Source: an uncultured Flavobacteriaceae bacterium
GTDB lineage: Bacteria > Bacteroidota > Bacteroidia > Flavobacteriales > Flavobacteriaceae
DNA: 64,000 bases
Assembly: GCA_947500525.1 (NCBI GenBank)
Contig: CANMSH010000008.1
Location: forward strand, 1 to 64,000
Direction: 5' to 3'
A program made the position numbers and the translations under genes. The notes beneath the pieces are model-generated. The model was not told the origin of the DNA. It saw nothing but the letters and a program-made list of their open reading frames with translations, and did no database searches. Below, piece after piece: positions 56,070-64,000 of this stretch (position 1 is its first letter; every line of letters begins with the position of its first letter).

Positions 56070-57326
56070 ATGAAGCGTTATAATATTTCAAAATACAATA
56101 CCTTCTATTGCATTGGTTTAAATTACAAAAAAGCGAATGCTGAAATAAGAGGTAAATTTTCAGTTGATACTGAATCGAAAAAATCAATCTTACAGCAAGC
56201 TGCTAATGAAGGGTTTAATGAAATTGTCGCTACATCAACTTGTAATCGTACTGAGATTTATGGTTTTGCTGAACATCCTTTTCAGCTTATAAAATTACTT
56301 TGTGATAACACAATCGGAACCGTTGAAGAATTTCAAAAGGTAGCCTACGTTTATAAAAACAATGATGCTATTGCACATATGTTTAAGGTTGGAACCGGGC
56401 TGGACAGCCAAATTTTAGGTGATTTTGAGATTATAAGTCAATTAAAAAAGAGTTTTGCCCTTTCTAAAGAGTTCAAATTGATTAATTCTTTTTTAGAACG
56501 TTTAATCAATGCAGTTATACAGGCCAGCAAACGAATTAAAAACGAAACAGATATTTCTTCTGGAGCAACGTCGGTTTCATTCGCCTCTGTGCAGTATATT
56601 TTAAAGAATGTAAAAAATGCTTCCGATAAGAATATTTTACTTTTTGGTACCGGAAAAATAGGTAGAAATACGTGTGATAACTTAGTGAAACATACTAAAA
56701 ACAATCACATTACCCTTATTAATAGAACGAAGGATAAGGCCGAAAAAATTGCTGGAAAGTTTAATTTGGTGGTAAAAGACTATGGCGATTTACAAACCGA
56801 AATTCGAAAAGCCGACATTTTAATTGTAGCCACTGGAGCGCAAAACCCTACAATATCGAAAGAATTGATTTATTCGAATAAAGAATTGCTAATTTTAGAT
56901 TTATCAATTCCTAAGAATGTTGCGAGTAACGTTGAAGAATTACCAAATGTGAACTTGGTACACCTCGATCATTTATCAAAAATGACTGATGAAACCATAG
57001 AGAAACGAGTAGCACAAATACCAAAGGCAGAGAAAATTATTGAGGAGGTTAAGAAGGAGTTTAATGCGTGGTTAGAGACACGTAAGTATGCGCCAACAAT
57101 ACAAGCCTTAAAATCGAAATTGGAGGAAATAAAATCCGAAGAGATTAATTATCAACGAAAAAAGCAAGAAGATTTTAATGAAGCGCAAGCGGTTATTTTA
57201 TCAGATAGAATTATTCAGAAAATAACGAAACACTTTGCCAATCATTTAAAAGAAGAGGACGAATTTTCTAATGAAAGTATAGAGCTTATTTCCAAGGTTT
57301 TTCAATTAGAAAATAGTACAAAATAA
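56070..57326 (+). CDS. hemA: Glutamyl-tRNA reductase
   Basis: This 418-residue enzyme reduces glutamyl-tRNA to glutamate-1-semialdehyde, the first step of the C5 heme route. The catalytic Cys58 is in TSTCNRTEIY. The NADPH-binding segment is LLFGTGKIGRNTCDNL, with a C-terminal dimerisation region. The promoter at 56018-56049 precedes it and hemCD starts 1 nt inside its stop. This establishes that ALA is made from tRNA, not from glycine and succinyl-CoA. Confidence 0.97.
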   Translation: MKRYNISKYNTFYCIGLNYKKANAEIRGKFSVDTESKKSILQQAANEGFNEIVATSTCNRTEIYGFAEHPFQLIKLLCDNTIGTVEEFQKVAYVYKNNDAIAHMFKVGTGLDSQILGDFEIISQLKKSFALSKEFKLINSFLERLINAVIQASKRIKNETDISSGATSVSFASVQYILKNVKNASDKNILLFGTGKIGRNTCDNLVKHTKNNHITLINRTKDKAEKIAGKFNLVVKDYGDLQTEIRKADILIVATGAQNPTISKELIYSNKELLILDLSIPKNVASNVEELPNVNLVHLDHLSKMTDETIEKRVAQIPKAEKIIEEVKKEFNAWLETRKYAPTIQALKSKLEEIKSEEINYQRKKQEDFNEAQAVILSDRIIQKITKHFANHLKEEDEFSNESIELISKVFQLENSTK

Positions 57327-58912
57327 TGAGTAACATCATAAAAATTGGTACTCGCGAGAGTGAGTTGGCCTTATGGCAGGCAAATAGTGTTAAACGTCAA
57401 CTAGAAGAGTTAGGTTATGAAATAGTTCTAGTACCTATAAAATCTACAGGAGATATAGTACTAGACAAACCATTATATGAACTCGGAATAACAGGTATTT
57501 TTACAAGAAATCTAGATATTGCTCTTCTAAATAATGACATAGATATTGCTGTGCATTCGTTAAAAGATGTACCAACGGTCTTACCGAAAGGTATTGTGCA
57601 AGCTGCTGTTTTAAAACGTGGTAATCACAATGATATGTTGGTGTATAGAGATAATGAAGAGTTCACTTCACAAAAAAATGCCACGATTGCGACGGGTAGT
57701 TTACGTAGAAAAGCACAATGGCTGCATCGTTATCCAACACATACAGTTGTGGGACTACGCGGTAATGTGAATACGAGACTTCAAAAAGTGGAAGAAAATG
57801 AAGACTGGAACGGCGCTATTTTCGCTGCCGCTGGTTTGAATAGAATTAAGTTGACTCCCGAAACAAGTGTGAATTTAAACTGGATGATTCCGGCGCCGGC
57901 TCAAGGAGCAATCATGATCGCAGCTTTAGCAGAAAACACCTATGCTATTGAAGCTAGCGCAAAATTAAATAATGAAATAACTGAACTATGTACGACCATT
58001 GAACGTGATTTTTTGCATGCACTCGAAGGAGGTTGTACGGCTCCTATTGGAGCGTATGCTTACGTGAAAGAAGAAGAAGATGAGGTGCATTTCAAAGGTG
58101 CTTTGTTTAGCAGAGATGGAAAGCAAAAAATTGAAGTATCTAAGATCTCAAAAATCAGCGAAGCCCATAATATTGCGCGCTATTGTGCTGGTACGATCAT
58201 TCAAAAAGGTGGAAAAAAAATAATGCTAGATGATTTAGGTCATGATCCTAAAAAAGTAGCTGTTTTCTCGACAAAAAAATTGTCAGAATCTCAAACGAAA
58301 TTATTTAATGACGATATTGCTATTGAAGATAGTGATTTTATTACCACGCGCCATAACAGAATTCCGAATAAAATTATAAGAAACGAGATAGAAAATGTTG
58401 TAATTACGAGTAAGAATTCTGTAGAAGCCTTGCTTACTAATTTTTCATCTGACGAGTTGCAGTTTAAAAACATTTATTGCGTTGGACGAAGAACGAAAGC
58501 ATTAATTGAACGACGTATTGGAAAAGTCAAGCATGCTGAAAAGAATGCAAAAAAATTAGCAGAATATTTAAGTACTAATTTTGAAGGTGAATCACTCACT
58601 TTTTTCTGCGGAGATTTACGACGAGACGAGTTGCCTACCATAATGAAATCTAGTGGTGTAGAGGTTGTAGAAGTTGAAGCATATCAAGCTACTTTTAGTG
58701 CAGAAAAGATTGACGATAAGGTTGAAGGTGTTTTGTTTTATAGCCCTTCTACGGTACAAAGTTATTTGCAAGAAAACGAGGCGAACCGTGTGGCGTTTTG
58801 TATCGGCGAAACTACAGCAAGTGAGGCAAAAAAACATTTCAGTGAGGTGAAAATTGCAAAGGTGCCAACTGTAGAAAGTGTAATTGAATTGGTAAATATG
58901 CATTATGTATAG
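57326..58912 (+). CDS. hemC/hemD: HemC-HemD fusion: hydroxymethylbilane synthase plus uroporphyrinogen III synthase
   Basis: This 528-residue protein joins hydroxymethylbilane synthase (residues 1-306) and uroporphyrinogen-III synthase (about 308-528). HemC parts include [27 protein letters not shown] and the dipyrromethane cofactor Cys237 in [13 protein letters not shown]. The HemD half is poorly conserved, as usual, with [13 protein letters not shown] and [11 protein letters not shown]. The ATG overlaps the hemA stop. It catalyses conversion of porphobilinogen to uroporphyrinogen III in one chain. The HemD half is inferred from length and order because no other hemD is in the cluster. Confidence 0.93.
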   Translation: MSNIIKIGTRESELALWQANSVKRQLEELGYEIVLVPIKSTGDIVLDKPLYELGITGIFTRNLDIALLNNDIDIAVHSLKDVPTVLPKGIVQAAVLKRGNHNDMLVYRDNEEFTSQKNATIATGSLRRKAQWLHRYPTHTVVGLRGNVNTRLQKVEENEDWNGAIFAAAGLNRIKLTPETSVNLNWMIPAPAQGAIMIAALAENTYAIEASAKLNNEITELCTTIERDFLHALEGGCTAPIGAYAYVKEEEDEVHFKGALFSRDGKQKIEVSKISKISEAHNIARYCAGTIIQKGGKKIMLDDLGHDPKKVAVFSTKKLSESQTKLFNDDIAIEDSDFITTRHNRIPNKIIRNEIENVVITSKNSVEALLTNFSSDELQFKNIYCVGRRTKALIERRIGKVKHAEKNAKKLAEYLSTNFEGESLTFFCGDLRRDELPTIMKSSGVEVVEVEAYQATFSAEKIDDKVEGVLFYSPSTVQSYLQENEANRVAFCIGETTASEAKKHFSEVKIAKVPTVESVIELVNMHYV

Positions 58913-59870
58913 AACGAGAAGACTTCGAAAAACTGAAAATATTCGCAGACTCGTAAGAGAAACGAGTCTATCGATAGATGATTTAATATACCCTTTATTT
59001 ATAGAAGAAGGGGAGCATATTGAAGCTGAAATAGTGTCTATGCCTGGAATTAAACGTTTTTCTCTAGATCGAATTTCTGCAGAGTTAGATGAAGTTGTGC
59101 GGTTGGATATCCCAGCGGTATTGCTATTCGGAATTCCTTCAAAGAAAGATGATGAAGGAACAGAAACCTGGAATGACAATGGTATCATTCAGCAAGCCGT
59201 TCGATTTATTAAGAAGAATTATCCTGATCTATATGTAATAACAGATGTTTGCTTTTGTGAATATACGTCTCATGGGCATTGTGGAATTATTCATAAAAAC
59301 GATGTTGATAATGATGCGACGTTGGTCAATATTGCGAAACAGGCTATTTCTCATGCCAAAGCAGGGGCAGATATGATAGCTCCTTCTGGAATGATGGATG
59401 GTACGATTGCTATGGTACGAGAATCGTTAGACAATACAGGTTTTACTGATATACCTATTATGGCATATTCAGTAAAATACGCGTCTGCGTATTATGGGCC
59501 GTTTAGAGATGCAGCAGATTCTGCACCGAGTTTTGGTGATAGAAGAACATATCAGATGGATGTGGCAAATAGAGATGAAGCAATACGAAAAGCTACTTTC
59601 GATGATCAAGAAGGAGCAGATATTTTGATGGTGAAACCTGCATTATCTTATTTAGATATCATTCGTGATTTAAAAAATAACTTCGATAGACCCATTGCTT
59701 GCTACAATGTAAGTGGCGAATATGCTATGATAAAAGCCGCCAGTGAAAAAGGTTGGATCGATGGAGAGCGCGTAATGATGGAAACCTTGTTGTCGATGAA
59801 AAGAGCAGGAGCAGATATTATTATTACGTATTTTGCTAAAGAAGTAGCGAAATTATTATCGAATAAATAA
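58905..59870 (+). CDS. hemB: Delta-aminolevulinic acid dehydratase (porphobilinogen synthase)
   Basis: This 321-residue enzyme condenses two ALA molecules to porphobilinogen. Zinc-type metal ligands appear in [15 protein letters not shown] (several Cys), the Schiff-base lysines are in [14 protein letters not shown] and [12 protein letters not shown]. It overlaps the fused hemCD by 8 nt, so it is translationally coupled. Confidence 0.97.
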   Translation: MYRTRRLRKTENIRRLVRETSLSIDDLIYPLFIEEGEHIEAEIVSMPGIKRFSLDRISAELDEVVRLDIPAVLLFGIPSKKDDEGTETWNDNGIIQQAVRFIKKNYPDLYVITDVCFCEYTSHGHCGIIHKNDVDNDATLVNIAKQAISHAKAGADMIAPSGMMDGTIAMVRESLDNTGFTDIPIMAYSVKYASAYYGPFRDAADSAPSFGDRRTYQMDVANRDEAIRKATFDDQEGADILMVKPALSYLDIIRDLKNNFDRPIACYNVSGEYAMIKAASEKGWIDGERVMMETLLSMKRAGADIIITYFAKEVAKLLSNK

Positions 59871-59920
59871 CAACTGATGGATTGTCGATAAGACGGGATT
59901 GGTTGCTAAAAGTCAAAAGA

Positions 59921-61213
59921 ATGAACTTTAAAACCTCAGAACAACTTTATAAAAAAGGATTAAAACATCTTGTTGGAGCGGTTAATTCTCCAGTAAGAGC
60001 TTTCGCTTCTGTAGGAGGAAATCCGTTATTTATAAAAAAAGCCAAAGGAACTAGAATCACCGATGTAGATAACAATGATTATGTAGACTACGTATTGTCA
60101 TATGGTCCAATGATCTTAGGGCATCGACATAAAAAGGTACAGAATGCTATTGATAAGGCATTAAAAAATGGATATACTTTTGGAGCATCTACTAAAAACG
60201 AAATTAAACTTGCGAAAATAGTTTGTAATGCCTTTCCAGGAATGGATAAGGTACGTTTTGTAAATTCTGGAACTGAAGCTGTATTAAGTGGAATTCGTTT
60301 GGCAAGGGCTTTTACAGGAAAAGATAAAATTATCAAATTTGCTGGTTGTTATCACGGGCATCAAGATGCTTTGTTAGTGGCTGCAGGTTCTGGCTTAGCA
60401 ACATTAAGTATGCCTGGTAGTAAAGGAGTTCCGGAAGGAGCAGTAAAAAACACTTTGATTGCTACCTATAATGATATTGAAAGTGTAAAAGCACATTTTA
60501 AAAAACATAATGATATTGCTGGCGTTATTATCGAACCTGTAGGAGGAAATATGGGGGTTGTGATTCCGCAAAATAATTTTTTAAAAGAGTTAAAAGAACT
60601 TACCAAGTCTCATCACGCCTTATTAATAGCTGATGAAGTGATGACAGGCTTTAGATCGAAATTTGGAGGGGCTCAAGAAATTTTTGATGTAGAAGCAGAT
60701 ATTACGTGTTTAGGTAAAGTAGTAGGCGGAGGTTTTCCGGTAGGAGCATATGGAGCGAGAAACGAAATTATGGAAATGGTAGCACCTTTGGGAGGTATGT
60801 ATCAAGCAGGAACACTCTCTGGAAATCCAATAGCCATGGCGGCAGGGATAGCCACTTTAAAAGAGTTAGAAAGACAAAATCCGTATCAGTACTTTGAAGA
60901 AATAGGAAGTATTTTAGAAGTTATTTTAACAGAAAAAGCGAAGGAGTATGGTGTTGATATTAGTGTTAATAGATTTGGTTCAATGTTAAACCCTTTCTTT
61001 AAAAAAGGGGCTGTGACAGATTTCGAGGAGGCACAACAATCAGACACAAAGAAGTTTGCCGTATTTTTTTGGGAGATGATTAAAAACGGAGTGTTTTTAC
61101 CACCTTCGCAATTTGAAGCTTGGTTTTTATCTTCTGCGATAAGTGAAAGAGATTTAGATATCACTGCTAGAGCCATAGATAGAGGAATGAAAGCCGTCTC
61201 AGAGATGAAGTAG
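59921..61213 (+). CDS. hemL: Glutamate-1-semialdehyde 2,1-aminomutase
   Basis: This 430-residue PLP enzyme converts glutamate-1-semialdehyde to ALA. The Schiff-base lysine is K266 in CLGKVVGGGFPVGAYG. The N-terminal GAVNSPVRAF and the substrate-site VNSGTEAV are present. A TTG at 59882 is in frame, but the ATG at 59921 gives the typical MNFKTSEQLYKKG start. It lies 51 nt after hemB. Confidence 0.97.
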   Translation: MNFKTSEQLYKKGLKHLVGAVNSPVRAFASVGGNPLFIKKAKGTRITDVDNNDYVDYVLSYGPMILGHRHKKVQNAIDKALKNGYTFGASTKNEIKLAKIVCNAFPGMDKVRFVNSGTEAVLSGIRLARAFTGKDKIIKFAGCYHGHQDALLVAAGSGLATLSMPGSKGVPEGAVKNTLIATYNDIESVKAHFKKHNDIAGVIIEPVGGNMGVVIPQNNFLKELKELTKSHHALLIADEVMTGFRSKFGGAQEIFDVEADITCLGKVVGGGFPVGAYGARNEIMEMVAPLGGMYQAGTLSGNPIAMAAGIATLKELERQNPYQYFEEIGSILEVILTEKAKEYGVDISVNRFGSMLNPFFKKGAVTDFEEAQQSDTKKFAVFFWEMIKNGVFLPPSQFEAWFLSSAISERDLDITARAIDRGMKAVSEMK

Positions 61214-61309
61214 TCGTTTCCAATAAGTAATAATAAACTTTAGAAATAAGATATTCAATATATTACAATGGCGAAAAAATGTGCTTTGTAATTCAAATCA
61301 AAATGTAAA

Positions 61310-62335
61310 ATGATCAAGAACGATTTATTTTTAAGAGCGTTAAAAGGTGAGACAGTAGATAGACCTCCGGTATGGTTGATGCGTCAAGCTGGTAGACACT
61401 TACCCGAATTTATGGAAATACGTGAAAAATATGACTTTTTTACACGCTGTAGAACACCAGAGTTGGCATCGGAAATAACTGTGCAGCCCATTAGACGATA
61501 CGGTATGGATGCGGCCATTTTATTTTCGGATATCTTAGTAATTCCTCAAGCGATGAATATTGAGGTTGAAATGAAACCAAATTTTGGCCCCTATTTACCG
61601 AATCCAGTTCGAGATCAAAAAGGAGTTGATAACGTAGTTATACCAGATGTTAATATTGAGTTAGACTATGTAATGCAAGCTATAAAAGCTACAAAGGAAC
61701 TATTAAACGATGAAATTCCTTTAATTGGTTTTGCAGGTTCTCCTTGGACAATTCTTTGCTATGTAGTACAGGGGCAAGGCAGCAAAAATTTTGACAAAGC
61801 AAAGGCTTTTTGTTTTACAAATCCTATTGCTGCACATCAATTACTGCAAAAAATTACGGATACAACAATTGCTTATTTAAAAGCAAAAGTTAAGGCAGGT
61901 GCAGATGTAGTACAAATTTTCGATTCTTGGGGTGGAATGTTATCACCAGTTGATTATCAAGAATTTTCATGGCAGTATATTAACCAGATAATTGAAGCTT
62001 TAAAAGAGGATGCTCCAGTTATTGCTTTTGGTAAAGGATGTTGGTTTGCCTTACAAGAAATGGGGAAATCGAATGCCTCAGCTTTAGGCGTCGATTGGAC
62101 AATTTCTGCGTTAAACGCACGCTATTTATCAGGAAGGAATATCACCTTGCAAGGTAATTTTGATCCTGCAAGATTATTATCACCACCAACAGAAATTAAA
62201 AAAATGGTGACACAAATGATCAATGCATTTGGAAAAGATAAATATATTGTAAATTTAGGTCATGGTATGTTGCCAAATATTCCTATCGAAAATGTGCAAG
62301 CATTTGTAGAAGCAGTAAAAGAGTATAATGGTTAA
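61310..62335 (+). CDS. hemE: Uroporphyrinogen decarboxylase
   Basis: This 341-residue enzyme decarboxylates uroporphyrinogen III to coproporphyrinogen III. The [16 protein letters not shown] motif (R25, R29) and the catalytic D74 in [11 protein letters not shown] are present, as are GFAGSPWT and the C-terminal [11 protein letters not shown] gap of 96 nt before it is the largest within the cluster, so an internal promoter is possible. It overlaps the DUF6973 gene by 8 nt. Confidence 0.97.
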   Translation: MIKNDLFLRALKGETVDRPPVWLMRQAGRHLPEFMEIREKYDFFTRCRTPELASEITVQPIRRYGMDAAILFSDILVIPQAMNIEVEMKPNFGPYLPNPVRDQKGVDNVVIPDVNIELDYVMQAIKATKELLNDEIPLIGFAGSPWTILCYVVQGQGSKNFDKAKAFCFTNPIAAHQLLQKITDTTIAYLKAKVKAGADVVQIFDSWGGMLSPVDYQEFSWQYINQIIEALKEDAPVIAFGKGCWFALQEMGKSNASALGVDWTISALNARYLSGRNITLQGNFDPARLLSPPTEIKKMVTQMINAFGKDKYIVNLGHGMLPNIPIENVQAFVEAVKEYNG

Positions 62336-62831
62336 TGAAAAGATAACAAATTTTTTAAGACTTGTTAATAAGGGTAACATTTGGTCGTTTTTAGTATTGT
62401 TTTTAAGACATCCTCTTAATTTTATCCCAACATTATTGGCTACCTATCAATGCGTAGAAATTTCTGATGAACATTATGGAAATCTTCATCATAAAAATAA
62501 CGCGTCCAACGCTTTTCGTCATGCTCTTTGGAATTATTTGATTGCGAAAAAATGTTCTAGATGGCGCAAGAACAAAAGAAAAGCCATTAAATGGGCACAA
62601 GAAATTACCGATTGGCATGAGGAGTTTTCTCCAAACGCCCCTTTGGAAAAAGAAATGGATTTACATAATAATGTAATTGGCAGGAAGTTGTTTATTTTAA
62701 ACGATGAGAAATCCATAGAAGATTTTATCATTGTTTTAAAAGGAAAAGTTTCAAAAGCAAAACGTGTTGCAACGTCTGAAGATATTAAGAAGTATAGGAA
62801 TGATTTGGTTTATATTCATGAAATGGAATGA
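62328..62831 (+). CDS. DUF6973-domain protein in the heme operon
   Basis: This 167-residue protein has a DUF6973-like His-rich core: [32 protein letters not shown] and [14 protein letters not shown]. The His/Glu/Asp pattern suggests metal or phosphate binding. It overlaps hemE and the following GNAT gene by short distances, so it is translationally coupled in the cluster. Its role in heme synthesis is unknown. Confidence 0.75.
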   Translation: MVNEKITNFLRLVNKGNIWSFLVLFLRHPLNFIPTLLATYQCVEISDEHYGNLHHKNNASNAFRHALWNYLIAKKCSRWRKNKRKAIKWAQEITDWHEEFSPNAPLEKEMDLHNNVIGRKLFILNDEKSIEDFIIVLKGKVSKAKRVATSEDIKKYRNDLVYIHEME

Positions 62832-63352
62832 TTAGTTTCAGTGGGTTTAGCGTCAATAGAATTAGTTTGTCAGATGCTCGTGGATTGTCTGACCTTATGA
62901 GATCCAATCATGAGAGATTTTACCGCTACTTTCCTAAAACACTTGAACAGAATTTGTCCTTAGAAGCATCGAAAGTTTTTATTGAACTCAAAATTGCGGA
63001 ATTCGATGCGAAAAATGAATTCCTTTTCATCTTAAAGAAAGGTGATAAAGTAATTGGATTGATCTATATTAAAGAACTAGATTGGAACAAAAAACAAGGA
63101 GAATTTGCATATTGTATAGGTAACGAATTCGGGGGTAAAGGACTCATTAGTAAAGCAGTAAAATTGTTATCTGCATTCGCTTTTAATACTTTGGGTTTAG
63201 AAGTATTACAAATCATGGTTCATAAAGATAATATACCAAGTGTTAGAGTGGCAAAAAACGCAGGATTTGAATGGCAAAAAACTATAAACAAATCGTATGC
63301 ACCTCCAAATGAAGACCCCTTGGATATGGAATTGTATGAATTGTACAAATAA
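62828..63352 (+). CDS. GNAT-family N-acetyltransferase in the heme operon
   Basis: This 174-residue protein resembles RimJ/RimL-type GNATs, with FAYCIGNEFGGKGLISKAV as the acetyl-CoA loop and NIPSVRVAKNAGFEWQKT near the C-terminus. It starts on the ATGA overlap with the DUF6973 stop and is 35 nt before hemF, so it sits in the operon. The substrate is unknown and a direct part in heme synthesis is not evident. Confidence 0.88.
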   Translation: MISFSGFSVNRISLSDARGLSDLMRSNHERFYRYFPKTLEQNLSLEASKVFIELKIAEFDAKNEFLFILKKGDKVIGLIYIKELDWNKKQGEFAYCIGNEFGGKGLISKAVKLLSAFAFNTLGLEVLQIMVHKDNIPSVRVAKNAGFEWQKTINKSYAPPNEDPLDMELYELYK

Positions 63353-63387
63353 CGCTCGTTTTATATGCGACGGTCAATAAGAGAACT

Positions 63388-64000
63388 ATGAAGGATAAGT
63401 TTTATACATATATACAAGAATTGCAAGATGCTATTACTTTTAAGCTAGAGCAAATAGATGGTAAGGCTACTTTTCAAGAGGATATATGGAAACGCCCTGA
63501 AGGTGGAGGCGGAAGAACACGAGTGATTGAAAATGGAAATGTATTCGAGAAAGGTGGTGTGAATATTTCTGGTGTTCATGGAAAGTTACCCAAATCAATG
63601 CAAACTTATTTTAAGGTAGGAGACGTTGATTTTTTTGCCTGTGGTTTGAGCTTGGTATTGCATCCTAAGAACCCAATGGTACCAACCGTACATGCCAACT
63701 GGCGTTATTTCGAAATGTATAATGAACAAGGCGAAATTATAGATTCCTGGTTTGGCGGAGGACAAGATTTAACGCCCTATTATTTGTTTGAAGAAGATGT
63801 GAAACATTTTCATCGAGTATGTAAAACTTCATGTGATCGTCATCATAACGATTTTTACAAGACCTATAAGAAGCGTTGTGATGAATATTTCTATAACGCG
63901 CATAGAAATGAAGGAAGAGGTATTGGCGGTTTGTTCTTCGATTATTGTAAAAAATCGAAGGAAATGACTATGCAAAACTGGTATGATTTTGTAACTGATG
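63388..64000 (+). CDS. hemF: Oxygen-dependent coproporphyrinogen III oxidase, 3' end outside window
   Basis: The frame opens at ATG 63388 and runs to the window edge (204 codons) with no stop. The visible protein has RPEGGGGRTRVIENGNVFEKGGVNIS, HANWRYFEMY and DSWFGGGQDLTPYYLFEEDV, the HemF signature. HemF oxidatively decarboxylates coproporphyrinogen III and needs oxygen. It completes, with hemJ and hemH, the path to protoheme in this cluster. Full length is expected to be about 300 residues. Confidence 0.96.
   Translation, partial: MKDKFYTYIQELQDAITFKLEQIDGKATFQEDIWKRPEGGGGRTRVIENGNVFEKGGVNISGVHGKLPKSMQTYFKVGDVDFFACGLSLVLHPKNPMVPTVHANWRYFEMYNEQGEIIDSWFGGGQDLTPYYLFEEDVKHFHRVCKTSCDRHHNDFYKTYKKRCDEYFYNAHRNEGRGIGGLFFDYCKKSKEMTMQNWYDFVTD

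Overview
The window looks like chromosome from a member of the Flavobacteriaceae (Bacteroidota). The signs are low GC by eye, a type IX secretion (T9SS) C-terminal sorting domain, flavobacterial DUF families (DUF4294, DUF5522, DUF4212, DUF6973), a TonB-plug/MG2-type protein, few Shine-Dalgarno sequences, and several Bacteroidota-type promoters (TTG / TAnnTTTG) placed immediately before start codons. I cannot name a genus. No rRNA, tRNA, CRISPR array, transposase or prophage was seen.

Layout. 1-1.5 kb: an accessory-looking segment with a clipped ORF and a serine hydrolase lipoprotein between small inverted repeats. 1.6-7 kb: a DUF4136 lipoprotein, a lone urocanase (hutU), a DUF5522 mini-protein, a PLP deaminase-like enzyme, a glucosaminidase-LysM lipoprotein and a basic secreted protein. 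7.2-16 kb: a polymorphic toxin island with two consecutive giant Sec-exported RHS/YD-repeat proteins. The second carries an RHS core and a C-terminal toxin tip resembling polymorphic toxin type 24. It is followed by an Imm53-like immunity gene, a second immunity-like gene, hairpin repeats and a palindromic intergenic repeat. 16-29 kb: housekeeping genes (DUF4294, M42 peptidase, PrsW, a BCCP/BC/CT acyl-CoA carboxylase operon, a T9SS cargo protein, an amidohydrolase, a Bcr-like efflux pump, a fatty acid desaturase, a Crp/Fnr regulator, a HAD phosphatase). 29-33 kb: an acetate uptake and activation operon (DUF4212-actP-acs). 33-39 kb: TauE/SafE exporter, a TetR-controlled module with matching operators before tetR and an alpha/beta hydrolase, SixA-like phosphatase, pdxH, a sodium:solute symporter and recR. 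39-49 kb: an MG2/TonB-plug protein, AraC regulators (one with two tandem AraC DNA-binding domains), small YHS/SnoaL/SPW proteins and a TetA-like MFS pump.

49.7-64 kb is a nearly complete C5-type protoheme cluster. hemJ and hemH run leftward. After a giant TraB/GumN protein and a convergent AraC regulator, a rightward operon carries hemA, a hemC-hemD fusion, hemB, hemL, hemE, DUF6973, a GNAT gene and hemF (cut by the window edge). Together these cover every step from glutamyl-tRNA to protoheme.

Most attractive for follow-up: the RHS toxin/immunity island with its hairpin repeats, the paired TetR operators, the double-AraC regulator, the Cys-rich insertion in ferrochelatase, the hemCD fusion, the 1162-residue TraB/GumN protein, and promoters that imply leaderless mRNAs. 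I do not see a clearly unprecedented system. The orphan terminator upstream of the RHS genes and the repeats around the first hydrolase are the least explained signals.
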